A DNA stretch of 64,000 nt. Source: Mesostigma viride (taxonomy: Eukaryota; Streptophyta; Mesostigmatophyceae; Mesostigmatales; Mesostigmataceae). The notes under the pieces are model-generated. The model made no database searches. It was not told the origin of the DNA and worked only from the letters and a program-made list of their open reading frames with translations. Location: assembly GCA_009746045.1 (NCBI GenBank), contig RPFO01002324.1, forward strand, positions 126,001-190,000. Reading direction: 5' to 3'. Position 1 is the stretch's first letter; each line of letters opens with the position of its first letter. Below, piece after piece: positions 30,423 to 41,043 of the stretch. The position numbers and the translations under genes were made by a program.

Positions 30423-32649
30423 TCAAACACTGACTCTGATATCATAGGGGTTCATGTTCTGAAAGAGGAGCTGGTACTGTTGGCCAGCAGCATCCCGCAG
30501 CTTCGTGAGAGCGTCTGCTGGGTTGTCCTCATCATCCACATGAGTCCAGCTGGAAAAGTAGGTGGCCTCCTGTTTGAGGATCACCCAATCCAGTCAGTGT
30601 GGACAGCAGCAGAACAGATTTCTTGGTTAGAAAACTGATCACAGATTGGCTGTCAGTATAGAGATGTGAGATGACATTGCATGTGCTGCCTGCCTGGGTT
30701 TGTAGCCAGGTGAGCATGTGCTGCAGGGAACGAGCATGCAATGCAGCAGACACCACAGCACGACATTCAGCTGAGTTGCTGCTGCCAGGTTTTCTGCGGT
30801 GTAGCCTGCTGTACCAGGAAGTGAGGGACATGTAATCTGACCTGTTGGTGAGAAAAAACAGCCCTGATTCCCGTGCCCCCATCTGATTGATTGTTCTGCT
30901 CTCCATGGAGCTGTCCATGACACATTGGATGTGGATGTCTTCCATCAGATTCAGGCCATGGAGGATGAGGGGGGGACAGTCATTGACCAACTTCCTGATG
31001 TGACTGCATTTGATCTTGACTAGAACATCATGGGTGACCCTGCTGATGACAGCTAAGGGAGCCCCACAGATGGCTGACCACCACCCCAGTTTGCCCTGAA
31101 CAGTGGCACACATATGTAAGGGGAGGTAGTTGTCCTGCAGCAGATCTAGACAATCTTGGATATATTCTGCAGGAGGGGAGAGAGAGCAGACCCACTGATC
31201 TGGCTGCCTATGCAGCTGCAACATGATGCCACAGAACTGGATGGGGGTTGTGCTCAATTCCACCTGTTTGCCAATCTCATATGATTCCTGGACCTGCTGA
31301 ATAAAGGTTTCCACCTCAGCTCTAGGCCCACAAATGAGTTGGTCATCTCCATGCCACACAAAGAACAGCAGTCCAGAGGGGGTGGGTACAACAAAAAAGC
31401 ATGGGTCCAGGTCATCATACGTGGCCTTGAGCTTTTTGAATACTTCCTCTGCTGAGTCTCTGAAAATTTTTGGGGCACTGACAAGCCCTTCCACCCCAAT
31501 GTTGATGATAAGGTGGGGCTCATCAATATAAGGTTTCCACACAGCTGGGGTGTCTACCACGTACACCTTCCCTTTCCACACAGATTCAGCCTTTTCTGGG
31601 TCCCCCCTGAGGAAGGCCCTTTTAATATCAGTGGCTTTGCAGACATAGTCTTGGCCTGCATTGAGGTTGTGGAGGAAGAGGGAGAGCATGATCCTGAGTG
31701 AGGTTTGTTGCAGCCCAGGTGTGTATGTTTCCCCTTTTGGCAGTGTGGAGGTCCCCTTTAATTCTGTGACACATGGTCTGGCATGGAAGATTGGGGAGCC
31801 CACTTTTTGTGGTTTTTGTTTGAGAACAAATTTTAATCTGAGCTTTTTGGCTCCCTCTGGCACGTCCCATGAAGGGGTGACAGGCGGTTTGTATTGAGGG
31901 TTTTTGGGGTTGGGCAGGACCCATTCCTGCCTGGCTTGGTGGACAATGGCCATCAGCCACTTGGTAAACCCTTTTTGTGTTTTGCATTCTTGTATGACGT
32001 GGGAGATTTGGTGGGGTGAGTGCATGGCTATGTCCCACTTACCCAGCCCAAAGGCTGAGGGATGGAGGAACTGGCTGTGCACTAACTTGTCCAGATCAGG
32101 GATCTCCCCTGGTGCATACTGAGTGTTGACTGCCTTGATGACAGCATCCATACCAGGGACAATACTGGAGAGAGGGATTTTAAAGTGGTCCAGAGGAACT
32201 GCACCCACCCCTGTGACACTGAGCTCATTAGCTGAGATAAGCACCCCAGGATAGGATACAAAAGGTTCCCCCAACAAGGTGTTACCAGAGTACCCCTCCA
32301 CCACCTGGAAGGGTGTCTGAATACCAAGTATAGGGAGCATCACTTGTCCCACTACATCCAGTGAGCTTTGGCCTGAGAAATCCTGCACCCGTGCCCAAAA
32401 TGAAGGTGCAATCTCAAGACCAGGGATGGCTTGTGCACTGATCACACTGACCTGTGCCTGAGTGTCTATTGCCAGGGTCCAGGGGTCCTGACTAGTGCAC
32501 ACAGCTGAGACTTTTGCCAACCCTGCGGCCACAGCAGCTTGTTGCTTATGTGACCTGTGTAATGCTTGCAAGGCGACTGCCAATCTTGACCTCAGAGCGG
32601 GAGGGTTGGCAGACAATTTGGTGCCTTGGGGCTGAGCTAATGCTTCCAA
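30423..32649 (-). pseudogene. pol: Copia-2 retropepsin-like, reverse transcriptase and RNase H
   Basis: A 705-residue frame (30532-32649) plus the C-terminal end to the stop at 30423. Residues ~55-130 look like a retropepsin: TLAIDTQAQVSVIS (Asp62; DTQ not DTG), then TLLGEPFVS. RT follows, with KATDIKRAFLRGD (motif A) and FVWHGDDQLICG (catalytic box), then RNase H with MDSSMES, SNSAECRAV and LYTDSQSV. A one-base loss near 30615 shifts the last ~40 residues, which in correct phase end ADALTKLRDAAGQQ. This is the longest continuous pol frame of the family in the window. Confidence 0.88.
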
Positions 32650-32669
32650 CCCAGCTACCTCGTGCCTGG

Positions 32670-34252
32670 TTAAGCAATCCCCAGGTTGTGAAGTGGGCCT
32701 GGCTTCACTGAGGGTGGAAGGTTCACAGAGGGTGCTGTGGTGCTGTCAACAGCAGTAATTGGTGGCTCAGAGCTACTGCTGGGCATGCTGGAGTTGCCAG
32801 ATAGAAGTAGTGAGTCCATGCTTAAAGACTCTTCCCCAGGCACGTCTGCCATGGGAGAATAATACTTCTTAATTCTATGACAGCTCACCCTGTGACGCTT
32901 CCCATTGATATTGTGCTTGACCTCCACGGTCTTGCTGTTTTTGGTAAATCCACGGATGGTAACTGGACCTAGCCAAGTTCCAACCTTACCAAAGCTGTTT
33001 TCCTTGTAATAGAGAACTTGATCACCTTTTTGGAATACTGGCCTGGAATGGGTTTTATCTTTTTCTGCCAGTTTTGCTGAGGTTTGTGCACGTGCAGTGT
33101 TGTACAGTGCTATCACCTCTGGGGGATATACACCTGCCTGCAGGCCTGCTGGGATTACTTCACCCCACGTGGCATGCAAGACAGGTCTCATGTTTAGGGT
33201 TGTGCACATTTCATGACACCAGAGTGCCCTGTCACAATAGACCCCTGAAGTAGCATCCTTGGAAGGATTTTTGGCTAGTAGGGTTTTGACAGATCTGATG
33301 GTTCTTTCAATGACCCCCTGACCCTCATGATCTTCCAGCCCAGCAATCTCTATTGCTTCACACCCTTCCAGGTCAGTCAGACAAGAAAATTGTTGATCAA
33401 GCAAAATTCTGTCAACTGGGTAGAATCTGGGTAAAGCAATCATGAGTGCAACACGTAGCTGCCCTGCAGACATGCCAGGTAGGGGTTCCATTACTGTGAA
33501 CCTGGACCATGAGTCTTTTAGGATCAGGTAGGGTTGGACATCTTTGTTGATGTGCATCACATCCCCCACTATCATGCCCCTATTGGTGGAAGGAGTTGCA
33601 GTATGCCATTTTTGAGGTTTGGGGCTATTGAACTGACATTCTTGACAGTGTTGTCTAGCCAGTTTTACTGCATTCCTGAGTTGTTTTCCCATGCTACTAC
33701 CCCCCAGCCGTCTGGCCAGTTCCTCAGCCACTGTTTCATGACCCATGGCTAGGTGCAGCTGATGAGCAAGCTCCTTGATATCTATGGAGTTGTCAACAGT
33801 AGGGGTTAGTGCTTTTATGTAAGGTTCCAGAACAGGGTGTTGGGAGGACAGTAAGGTTGCTGCCTCAAAATCAATTATGCCCTGGTTGCCATCCCCAATG
33901 GTAATGAGATCATCATCCTCAGAGTACATAAGGTGAGTGAACTCACATTGATTTGGGTAGCGAGGCCTGTTGCAACGGCTGCCTGGAGGCCCCAGGGGAT
34001 GACGTGCGTGCCAGCAGCCCGGGCAGAGATCCACCCCGTTGGCCAGGGAGTCGTTGTTGGGGCAGTTGTGCCGTGCGTGCCCTCGTTGGAAGCACCTCAG
34101 GCACCTTATGGACCCCCCAGGGTTGCCAGGCTGGTTGTTGTTGTTGTTGTTGTTGTTTCCCTGCTGGGACCGGTTCTGGCCCTGCTGGGACCTGTTGTTG
34201 TTGTTGTTTTGGCCCTGTTGGGACCTGTTGTTATTGTTGCCCTGCTGGGACC

Positions 34253-34283
<31 letters not shown>

Positions 34284-34304
34284 GGGGTTGCCATGCAGGG
34301 GCAC
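32670..34304 (-). pseudogene. pol: Copia-2 Asn-rich linker, zinc knuckles and integrase
   Basis: A 544-residue frame. Residues 8-58 are Asn runs separated by RSQQG. The CCHC knuckle CLRCFQRGHARHNC is at 68-81 and a second cluster CPGCWHARH begins at 94. Integrase: His184, His189, Cys220, Cys223 of the zinc domain; Asp248, Asp303 (or 298) and Glu333 as the likely catalytic triad. An SH3-like C-terminal part (about 420-480) and a Ser/Pro-rich tail follow. A missing G near 32718 separates it from the protease-RT frame. Only ~75 residues lie between the last zinc Cys and the integrase, too few for a protease. Confidence 0.88.
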
Positions 34305-35506
34305 ACGGTGCCACGTGTTGCCACGCCCCTGAGAGCCACTGCCCCCTTGGTGGGAGGACTTGTGGGTCTTGGGTGCCCCCCCTGGCTGGCCTGCCCCTTG
34401 CGTTTGTGGCCTTGGACACCCTGGACCTTGGGGTCCTGGGCCTGGTTGTTGCCAGTACCCAGGGGGTCCACTGCCTCCTCGATATAGAGCATGGCAGCTC
34501 TGAAGTTGTCCCAGAGGGACTTGAGGCCTGTAAGCAGGGTAGCCAGGACAGAAGGTTGCAAATTAGCTTTTGTTAGCCAGGTGTGGATGAGATACCTTGG
34601 TTGGAGCTTGAGAAGCTCAAGGTCTTTCTCAATCATTACCCTGTATGTTTTTGCATCCCCAGAGAGGTTATTCTTGTTCACCTTATATGCAGCAAGCCAG
34701 TTGAAACGTTCTACTGCTTCCATGTGGTTATTGGTAAGCACTAGCTGTTTCAGATCAGTGATAAAGGTAGGCCACTGTTCAATGGCTGCTTCAGGTGTCA
34801 GGGTACGTTCCTGATAGGTTTGAATCAATGCTCTGATTGCAGGAGATGATTGATGGAATGTGGAGGAGGCCCTGAGAGCCTTAAACTGATGTCTAAGGTT
34901 AAGACCTTCCATCCCATACTCCAAAGCAAAAACAAATTGCTTAGCTTGTTCAACAGTGTGACCCTCAGGCAAGCCAGCAATATTGATTTTGGATTCCTTT
35001 TTATGAGGGTTAAACACACCTGTGAGAGGGGGGTTGGCCCTCAAGAAGCTGTCGGTTGCTTGTTGCAGGCGGGTGGGGTCCAGGTTGATGGTCCCCCGCT
35101 CATACCGCGACATCAGGGCGCGCAGGCCCTCGACAGTTTGCAGCTGGTTAGCTGTTAACTGCTGATCTTGCAACGAGGCCAGCTGGGCCTGGAGAATGGC
35201 GAGCTGTTCCAGGACATCCCCGCTCCTTGGGGGGGCCTCAGCAGGCCTGTTGGGTGCCTGTGGCACCTCTGCACCTCCCCCCAGGGCCTCCTGGGGTCCT
35301 GGCCACCCCCCCTGGTTTGGGAGGGGGCCCCAACCCACAGGGCGAACCTGGGGTGGTGGGGGAGGGGGAGGGGGGGTCATGGTGGCCCTGGGGGAGCCCG
35401 GGGGTGTCCGGGTAACCCCACTGGGTCCAGCCCCATCGGTGGAGGGGCGGGCAGGGGTGTCTGCCTCTGCTCTCCTCCTGGCCTCCTCCCGCATGAGACG
35501 CTTCAT
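34106..35506 (-). pseudogene. gag: Copia-2 gag, C-terminal part
   Basis: A 466-residue frame: poly-Pro, coiled-coil-like AILQAQLASLQDQQL, capsid-like helical region, then a Thr/Arg-rich reading of the AAC tract in the wrong phase. The last ~95 residues are shadow; the true frame passes into the Asn-rich linker at 34304. It overlaps the N-terminal gag frame (35503-36735) near 35505. Confidence 0.82.
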
Positions 35507-36735
35507 CTCCTTGCGTACCTCATGCTCCCGGAGGGCTGCCTGAAAGGCAGCCTCATCCTCGGGTATGTCAGGGAGTGGTCTCCCATGATCATAGCAGGCC
35601 GGACTGGACAGTCCGCCTCTTTGCCCTTCCTCGCACCCAGGGCCAGCAGTCCCTCCTTGTACTGCAGGGGTTGGGGGGGAGAGGGTTTCTTGCTGGTGGT
35701 TTCCAGCGGGGGGGCTTCTTCAGCTACCACCCCATGTTTGGCCAAGATGGCCTCCGTGACCCTGGCTTGGGTGATGGAGGACATGGTTTTAAAGTGTGCT
35801 GACCGAGCAAGCTCGGCCAGGTCTTGACTGTCCGCATAGTCCATGGGATAGTCAGCATTTTTTAAGAGGTCACGTAACCGCTGGGTGGCCTCGCGGTACG
35901 CGTCCGCCATCGCCTGGTGGGTAGCCAGGCGACGGGCGGCTTCCTCTTCATATTCTTGCCGCTTAGCGGCGAGCCGAAAAGCCGCCTCTCGGCGGACCTC
36001 TCGGTCCCGCTGCCGCGCTCGGCGTTCTTCATTTGCCACCAGCGCGGCCTGCTCGACCGCCAGGAGCGCTGGGGTAAGATTGATCTCAGTCTCCCCATCG
36101 GGGAGACTGGCAGTGTCGGATACCTCATCGTCGGACATTGGTTGTCCGGCGATGGGTTCCACAGGTTTTCGCACCACCCGTGCGAGTTTAATACTCTCCA
36201 TGTCCTTCTTCTTGCGAAGAAGGGACGCAGAGGGTCGCCCAAACGTTAGCTCAATGTGGTTATGTCCCTGGGCGAAAGGGACATTAAGGTTTGATGTGGC
36301 GGGACGAAAGGTAATCGTCCCGTCCGGTGCCACCGAGGCCGTCTGACGGGGCATACGCTCCCGAAGAGATGGCAACGTGGGGCCGGACTGTGGAGCCTCA
36401 GTGGGGTTTACCACCGAGGTCTCCGCAGCCATGGCCGCGCCAGCCGTGGTTGCGGCTGGGGCGGCCGCCGGAGTCGAGGGTAAGCCGGTCTCCCCGGGGG
36501 GAGCCGTCTCGGCCTCCGGCCTCGCAGGGGAGGGGGGTAGGTCGGTCGGCTTTGCAGCCGCCGTCCCCTCGTCCTGGCAACCATTGTGAGTCTTTTTGTT
36601 CTTTTTCTTTTTCTTGGAAATGGCCGCATCGCCAGCCGGCTTCTTGTTGTTGTCTCTGGGCATCCGCCGATCCTGCCCATCATCATCCTCGTTGTAGGTA
36701 AGCTTCTTAGCGACATTCTTGTTCGTGATAGCCAT
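35503..36735 (-). pseudogene. gag: Copia-2 gag, N-terminal part
   Basis: A 410-residue frame starting 18 bases after the 5' LTR. Acidic patch, Lys run, Pro/Ala-rich part and charged coiled coil as in Copia-1. The last ~25 residues are shifted by a missing T near 35578 (GTGGTCTCCC where Copia-1 has GTGGTTCTCCC). In Copia-1 this position is intact, so the family frame continues here. Confidence 0.82.
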
Positions 36736-36753
36736 GGTAGCAAATAAAATTCA

Positions 36754-37225
36754 AGTTAGAATGCGGTGGGATATATTGCTTGAGAACACTGAAGCTGTGA
36801 GCAATGAATTGCTTGGTTCATTAGAAAATAGGTTTACCCTTTATCAACGTTCCTCTCACCGGCTGCGCCGCCAGTGACCGTTGGGTGCAGACCGTTGGCC
36901 CGAGGCCGCACGATGACAGGTAGCTGCCTAGTCACTGCATCGTGCGATCACAAATCAATGCACGCTGCAGTACGGTCCCTATCTAGGATACTCTAGTACC
37001 GTCCAATGACAGGACACTACGTATACTGGGTACTGACATCTGTCACGTACCTCAGTACCCAAAGTACCTATCTAGGGAAACGTATGCGACTCGACTAGCA
37101 TCCCTATCTGCATAGCCCACGTGGTATTTATATTCACATACCAACGTGGGTTTACAAGGCTTATTCATACGTTGTATTCACAATGCCTTTGAGACTTAGT
37201 CTACAGCAAAGCATGGAGACTAACT
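36754..37225 (-). repeat. Copia-2 5' LTR
   Basis: 472 bp; differs from 29576-30048 by about one base. TATAAAT on the minus strand at 37126-37132. Confidence 0.95.
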
Positions 37226-37230
37226 CTGTG

Positions 37231-38772
37231 CGGAGTGCATCTTCTTCATTTCTTTTCCCGCTAAACACCACGCCTGGAAGAGACGGGACCAGACTCGCAG
37301 CGGATCGCCTCTCAGCAGCTAAAATCAGATTATTACACGATGAACAACACGCAGCGATGTATAGAAAGATGGTGGAGGAGGTGGAACAGGATGTGGGAAG
37401 ACTTCGTCAGAGAATTGAGGAGGAGGAGGCGGCCATGCGTGACATGGTTGCTGGATTGGGGAGAGAGGCTCCTCGGTTGGGTGACGGAAGGGTTTTACCT
37501 AATAGTACCGCAGTTACTACGAGGAATGAGACGCAGGATAGCGATAGGCAGGATCCAGCGCAGACGACCTCGGTCACCTTCACCACCCCCGCCAGCGACG
37601 TCCCCGTGACCGTCACTATACCACCGCATCAAGGTTCCGCCCCGCCATTTCCAAAAATTGAATCCGTAGACAAGCTGTCGCTCACCAATCTAACCCACCG
37701 CAGTTTCGATCATTTCTCTACTCGATTCCAGGATGTGTTCGCTATCCACTTTGCTAACTACGGCAAACGAGCGGAAGAACGACTTTCCCTGGACATCCAG
37801 AAGAAGATGGTTCGACAGCGAATGAGCGACAGTGCAGCCGACAGGTTTGATGAGTTTTTACGATCCTCGGCAGGTAATACTTGCAAGGATTTGCCATCTC
37901 TCATGCTTTCATTTCGACGTTTTCTCCTTCCCCAGGACCAGCTCCGTCTGGACCGGGACGCGTTGGCCAACTGTACTCAGTCTGGCCTGACACTACCACA
38001 ATACGTAGAGACGTTTACCAACCTGAGGGCCAAAATCCCCCAGTGCTCTGATTCTGAAGCTCTTCACAGGTTTCTGCATGGGCTCTCCCCTCAAGTCAGG
38101 GTGGATATTGACAAGCATTTCTCCCCTTTCGACTATGTCGAGTGGAAGTGGGATACTGTGCTGTCTTATGCCCTCACGCTGTGCCGTGTCCCTGACTTTT
38201 CCCTCAAGTGGGAGCCTGCTGCAGGCAACCAGGCGCCTGCTGTTAAGAAGCCCCTGAACCAGCTGAACGCTGTGATGGAGGAGCTCAGTGCCATGGAGCA
38301 GTCCAAAGGAGCCTGTTTCACGTGTGGCCAGCTGGGACACTTTGCACGGGATTGCCCCAAGCGAGACCAGTTCCCAAGCGACACCAAGGGTCCTCAGGGG
38401 GTTCTTCCATTCACCAGACCACCCATCTTCCCTCCTGGGGTGAGCCAGAGCGACCACAGGGCACAGCCTGGGTTTAGACCCAACTTCCAGGCTTCGGGCA
38501 AGGGACCATTCCAGCCCAAGGGATTCAACAGGCAAGACAGGCGTCGGATGGTCAACGCCCTGTGGCACCTCCTAGCAGAGGAGGAGGAGGGAGAAGGGGA
38601 GGCAGACGGCATAGAGGATCAGCAGGTGCAGCCTTCAGTGGGGAGCTCGTCTCAGATCATCCTCCTGAGCTGCCAAAAAACTAGTGGAGCCCCCAGGACT
38701 ACGTCCAGCGGTGGAGTTAACTGGTTTGCCTGCTGTGCATGTCCGTCCTGTGAACAACTTGTCTGCCTCTGA
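37231..38772 (+). CDS. gag: Gypsy-2 gag, main part (right of Copia-2)
   Basis: Continues the gag begun at 29279, in phase through the CTGTG duplicate. It has a coiled coil (YRKMVEEVEQDVGRLRQRIE), a capsid-like region (RSFDHFSTRFQDVFA; LRLDRDALANCTQSGLTL; LHRFLHGLSPQVRVDIDKHF) and a zinc knuckle CFTCGQLGHFARDC at about 38309-38350, followed by a Pro/Gln-rich tail. It overlaps the protease frame from 38684, the arrangement expected if Pol is made by frameshifting, or caused by an indel. Confidence 0.88.
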   Translation, partial: RSASSSFLFPLNTTPGRDGTRLAADRLSAAKIRLLHDEQHAAMYRKMVEEVEQDVGRLRQRIEEEEAAMRDMVAGLGREAPRLGDGRVLPNSTAVTTRNETQDSDRQDPAQTTSVTFTTPASDVPVTVTIPPHQGSAPPFPKIESVDKLSLTNLTHRSFDHFSTRFQDVFAIHFANYGKRAEERLSLDIQKKMVRQRMSDSAADRFDEFLRSSAGNTCKDLPSLMLSFRRFLLPQDQLRLDRDALANCTQSGLTLPQYVETFTNLRAKIPQCSDSEALHRFLHGLSPQVRVDIDKHFSPFDYVEWKWDTVLSYALTLCRVPDFSLKWEPAAGNQAPAVKKPLNQLNAVMEELSAMEQSKGACFTCGQLGHFARDCPKRDQFPSDTKGPQGVLPFTRPPIFPPGVSQSDHRAQPGFRPNFQASGKGPFQPKGFNRQDRRRMVNALWHLLAEEEEGEGEADGIEDQQVQPSVGSSSQIILLSCQKTSGAPRTTSSGGVNWFACCACPSCEQLVCL

Positions 38773-39091
38773 TTCCACCACCCCATTGGGCCCTCCTATT
38801 CCCAGTCAACTCTTGAAGTTCCAGGCTAGGCTGTTGAACGTGCCAGTCCCTTTGGCTCAGCCTTTATGTCTCTTCATGATTGACTCAGGTGCAGGAAGTA
38901 ACTACATTTCCACTTCCTTGGTGCAGGAGCTGCATCTACCAGTGCTCCCCACCCTGTGCCTGTTAAGGTCCAATATTCTGATGGTAGGCAGAGTAACTCA
39001 CCTGGCTACGTGCAACTGCTTTTTCAAGTGTGCTCACGTCAAACCTTGTCTGTCACAGCAGATGTCATTCCACTCACTGCTGCTGATGTGA
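38684..39091 (+). pseudogene. pol: Gypsy-2 aspartic protease (N-terminal half)
   Basis: A 135-residue frame with the retropepsin active site LFMIDSGAGSNYIS (Asp-Ser-Gly) near residue 66. The frame is lost at about 38945-38960, in a run of C/T bases; the second protease motif (AADVILGMPW) is in the next frame. Confidence 0.82.
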
Positions 39092-41043
39092 TTCTGGGGA
39101 TGCCATGGTTGGAGTCTGCTAATCCTGCCATCTTGTGGTCTGAGAAGGTGGTGCAGTTTCAGGATGGGTCAGTGTGGGACGCCACCACAGTGATTAAGGG
39201 GGGAGAAAGACCAGTCACAGAGTGCTGTTCTACTAATGAGGCTGTCAATGATGGGAGAGGGGTTGCAGGTGCCAAGGAGGACGTCAAGGTGCCTTCACTG
39301 GAAGAGAAACGTGCTGCACTACTTAAGCACGTATGGTCTGCCAATCACACCTTGTCTTACCTGGCTACTTACCCAGTGGAACACGTCTTTCTCTTACAGC
39401 TGGTTCCTAACTCACCCTCTGATGAGACTCATGGCCACACGGTGAATGCTGTGAACCCAGTACCAGCTGTCACAGAGGAGGAGCAGAAGCTGCATGATGC
39501 CCTTTTGGACAGGTTTGCTGCCATTTTTGAGGACAAAATGCCACAGTACCCTCCTGAAGGGCCAATCACTCATGTCATCAAGCTTGTGGATGGTGCCAGG
39601 CCTCCCTTTGTTCCCATGTACAGGATGGGGCCAGCTGAGATGGCAGAGCTGAAGGTGATCTTGACAGGCCTGTTGGAAGCTGGACTCATTCTTCCTGCCA
39701 ATAGTCCTTTCAGCTCTGGGTGTTTGCTTGTCCCCAAGCATGATGGTGGATGGCGGTTGTGCATTGATCTGAGAGGCCTGAACAAGGTCACAGTGAAGTC
39801 CAAGTATCCCTTGCCACGGATTGATGAGCTGCTAGAGAGGACAGCTGGATCATCTTACTTCACCAAGTTTGACCTTAGACACGCGTTCTGGCAGATCAGG
39901 ATAGCTACTGAGGACATTCCAAAAACTGCATTCTCCACACCCTGGGGTCAGTTCCAGTGGACTGTGATGCCCATGGGGGCCTCCAACAGCCCAGCTACTA
40001 TGCAGATGTTTGTGAATGCTATCTTTGGCCATCTGACAGGGAACTCTCTGCCTCAGATCTCCCCTGATCTCAGGAATCCCAGGTTCAAAGACATTGCCCA
40101 CCTGTGTGACCCTGCAAGACCCGTGTTCAGGACCTGCGTGGTGGCCTACATGGACGACATCCTGGTGCACTCAAAGACGTTCAAGGAGCATCTGGAGAAC
40201 GTGGAGGAGGTCTTGAAGGTCATCCAGCACTACCACTTGTCTGTCAAGAGGTCTAAGGTGGAGTGGGGGCATGAAGTGGGGTTCCTAGGGTACAAGTTGA
40301 GTTCCTTGGGTATGACACCTGACAATGCTAAGATTGCTGCCATCCTTGAGTGGCCTGTGTTGCAGTCTGCACATGATGTCAAGTCCTTCCTGGGCATGGT
40401 GGGGTGGTACAGGCGTTTTATCCCTGACATGGCTGCCATCTCCACCCCCTTGCTTGAGTTAATCAAGAAGGATGTTCAGTTTGAGTGGACAGATAGGTGT
40501 CAGCAGGCCTTTGACCTGTTGAAGCAGAAGCTCACATCCACCCCTGTGCTAGTGGGTCCCAATCCAGATCTACCTTATCAGGTTAGGTCAGATGCCTCTC
40601 AAGGCGCCATAGGTGCTGTGCTGATGCAAGACCATGGCTATGGACCACAGCCAGTGGAGTACATGTCTAAAACCATGAGCTCAGCTGAACGTAACTACCC
40701 TGTACACGAGCAGGAGTTGCTGGGTTTAGTGGTAGCATGTCACAAGTGGGAGCATCTGTTGAAGGGAGCTCAGTTTTCTGTGGCTAGCAGTGCTACAGAT
40801 GGGCTAGGGCAAGAGTCTATCACCCTGATGACTGACCACAGGCCCTTGGTGCACGTGCTAGAACAGAGTAGGATGAGTAAGAGGATGGCTGGGTGGATGG
40901 AGTACCTAGGGGGATTCTATCCTTTCTCTGTGCAGTATGTCCCAGGATCACAGAATGTGGTGCCAGACGCCCTCTCTAGAAGAAGGGATCTGATGGGACA
41001 TTTCACGAGGATCTGGATATTTGTGCTGCCATGGTTTCTGTAG
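38956..41043 (+). CDS. pol: Gypsy-2 protease end, reverse transcriptase and RNase H
   Basis: A 695-residue frame. ADVILGMPW completes the protease. RT blocks: SPFSSGCLLVPKHDGGWRLC, KFDLRHAFWQI (motif A), GASNSPATMQ (motif B) and AYMDDILVHS (YMDD). Between motif B and YMDD lies the same kind of ~35-residue insertion as in Gypsy-1 (NSLPQISPDLRNPRF and following). RNase H: RSDASQGAIGAVLM, YPVHEQELLG, LMTDHRPLVHVL, VPDALSRR. All RT catalytic residues are present. The frame then degenerates; the next open part is the integrase at 41314. Confidence 0.93.
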   Translation: MPVKVQYSDGRQSNSPGYVQLLFQVCSRQTLSVTADVIPLTAADVILGMPWLESANPAILWSEKVVQFQDGSVWDATTVIKGGERPVTECCSTNEAVNDGRGVAGAKEDVKVPSLEEKRAALLKHVWSANHTLSYLATYPVEHVFLLQLVPNSPSDETHGHTVNAVNPVPAVTEEEQKLHDALLDRFAAIFEDKMPQYPPEGPITHVIKLVDGARPPFVPMYRMGPAEMAELKVILTGLLEAGLILPANSPFSSGCLLVPKHDGGWRLCIDLRGLNKVTVKSKYPLPRIDELLERTAGSSYFTKFDLRHAFWQIRIATEDIPKTAFSTPWGQFQWTVMPMGASNSPATMQMFVNAIFGHLTGNSLPQISPDLRNPRFKDIAHLCDPARPVFRTCVVAYMDDILVHSKTFKEHLENVEEVLKVIQHYHLSVKRSKVEWGHEVGFLGYKLSSLGMTPDNAKIAAILEWPVLQSAHDVKSFLGMVGWYRRFIPDMAAISTPLLELIKKDVQFEWTDRCQQAFDLLKQKLTSTPVLVGPNPDLPYQVRSDASQGAIGAVLMQDHGYGPQPVEYMSKTMSSAERNYPVHEQELLGLVVACHKWEHLLKGAQFSVASSATDGLGQESITLMTDHRPLVHVLEQSRMSKRMAGWMEYLGGFYPFSVQYVPGSQNVVPDALSRRRDLMGHFTRIWIFVLPWFL

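Larger units (their letters stand above)
29576..37225 (-). mobile_element. Copia-2, complete copia-type element with atypical domain order
   Basis: The reference copy of the family: 7650 bp, LTRs of 473 and 472 bp that differ by about one base, and a perfect 5-bp duplicate CTGTG. It reads on the minus strand. A polyprotein of roughly 2,100 codons runs from 36735 to 30423 in four open pieces, broken by single-base indels. Order: disordered/coiled-coil gag, capsid-like gag, Asn-rich linker, zinc knuckles, integrase, retropepsin-like, RT, RNase H. It is the innermost and youngest large insertion in the nest. Confidence 0.95.
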
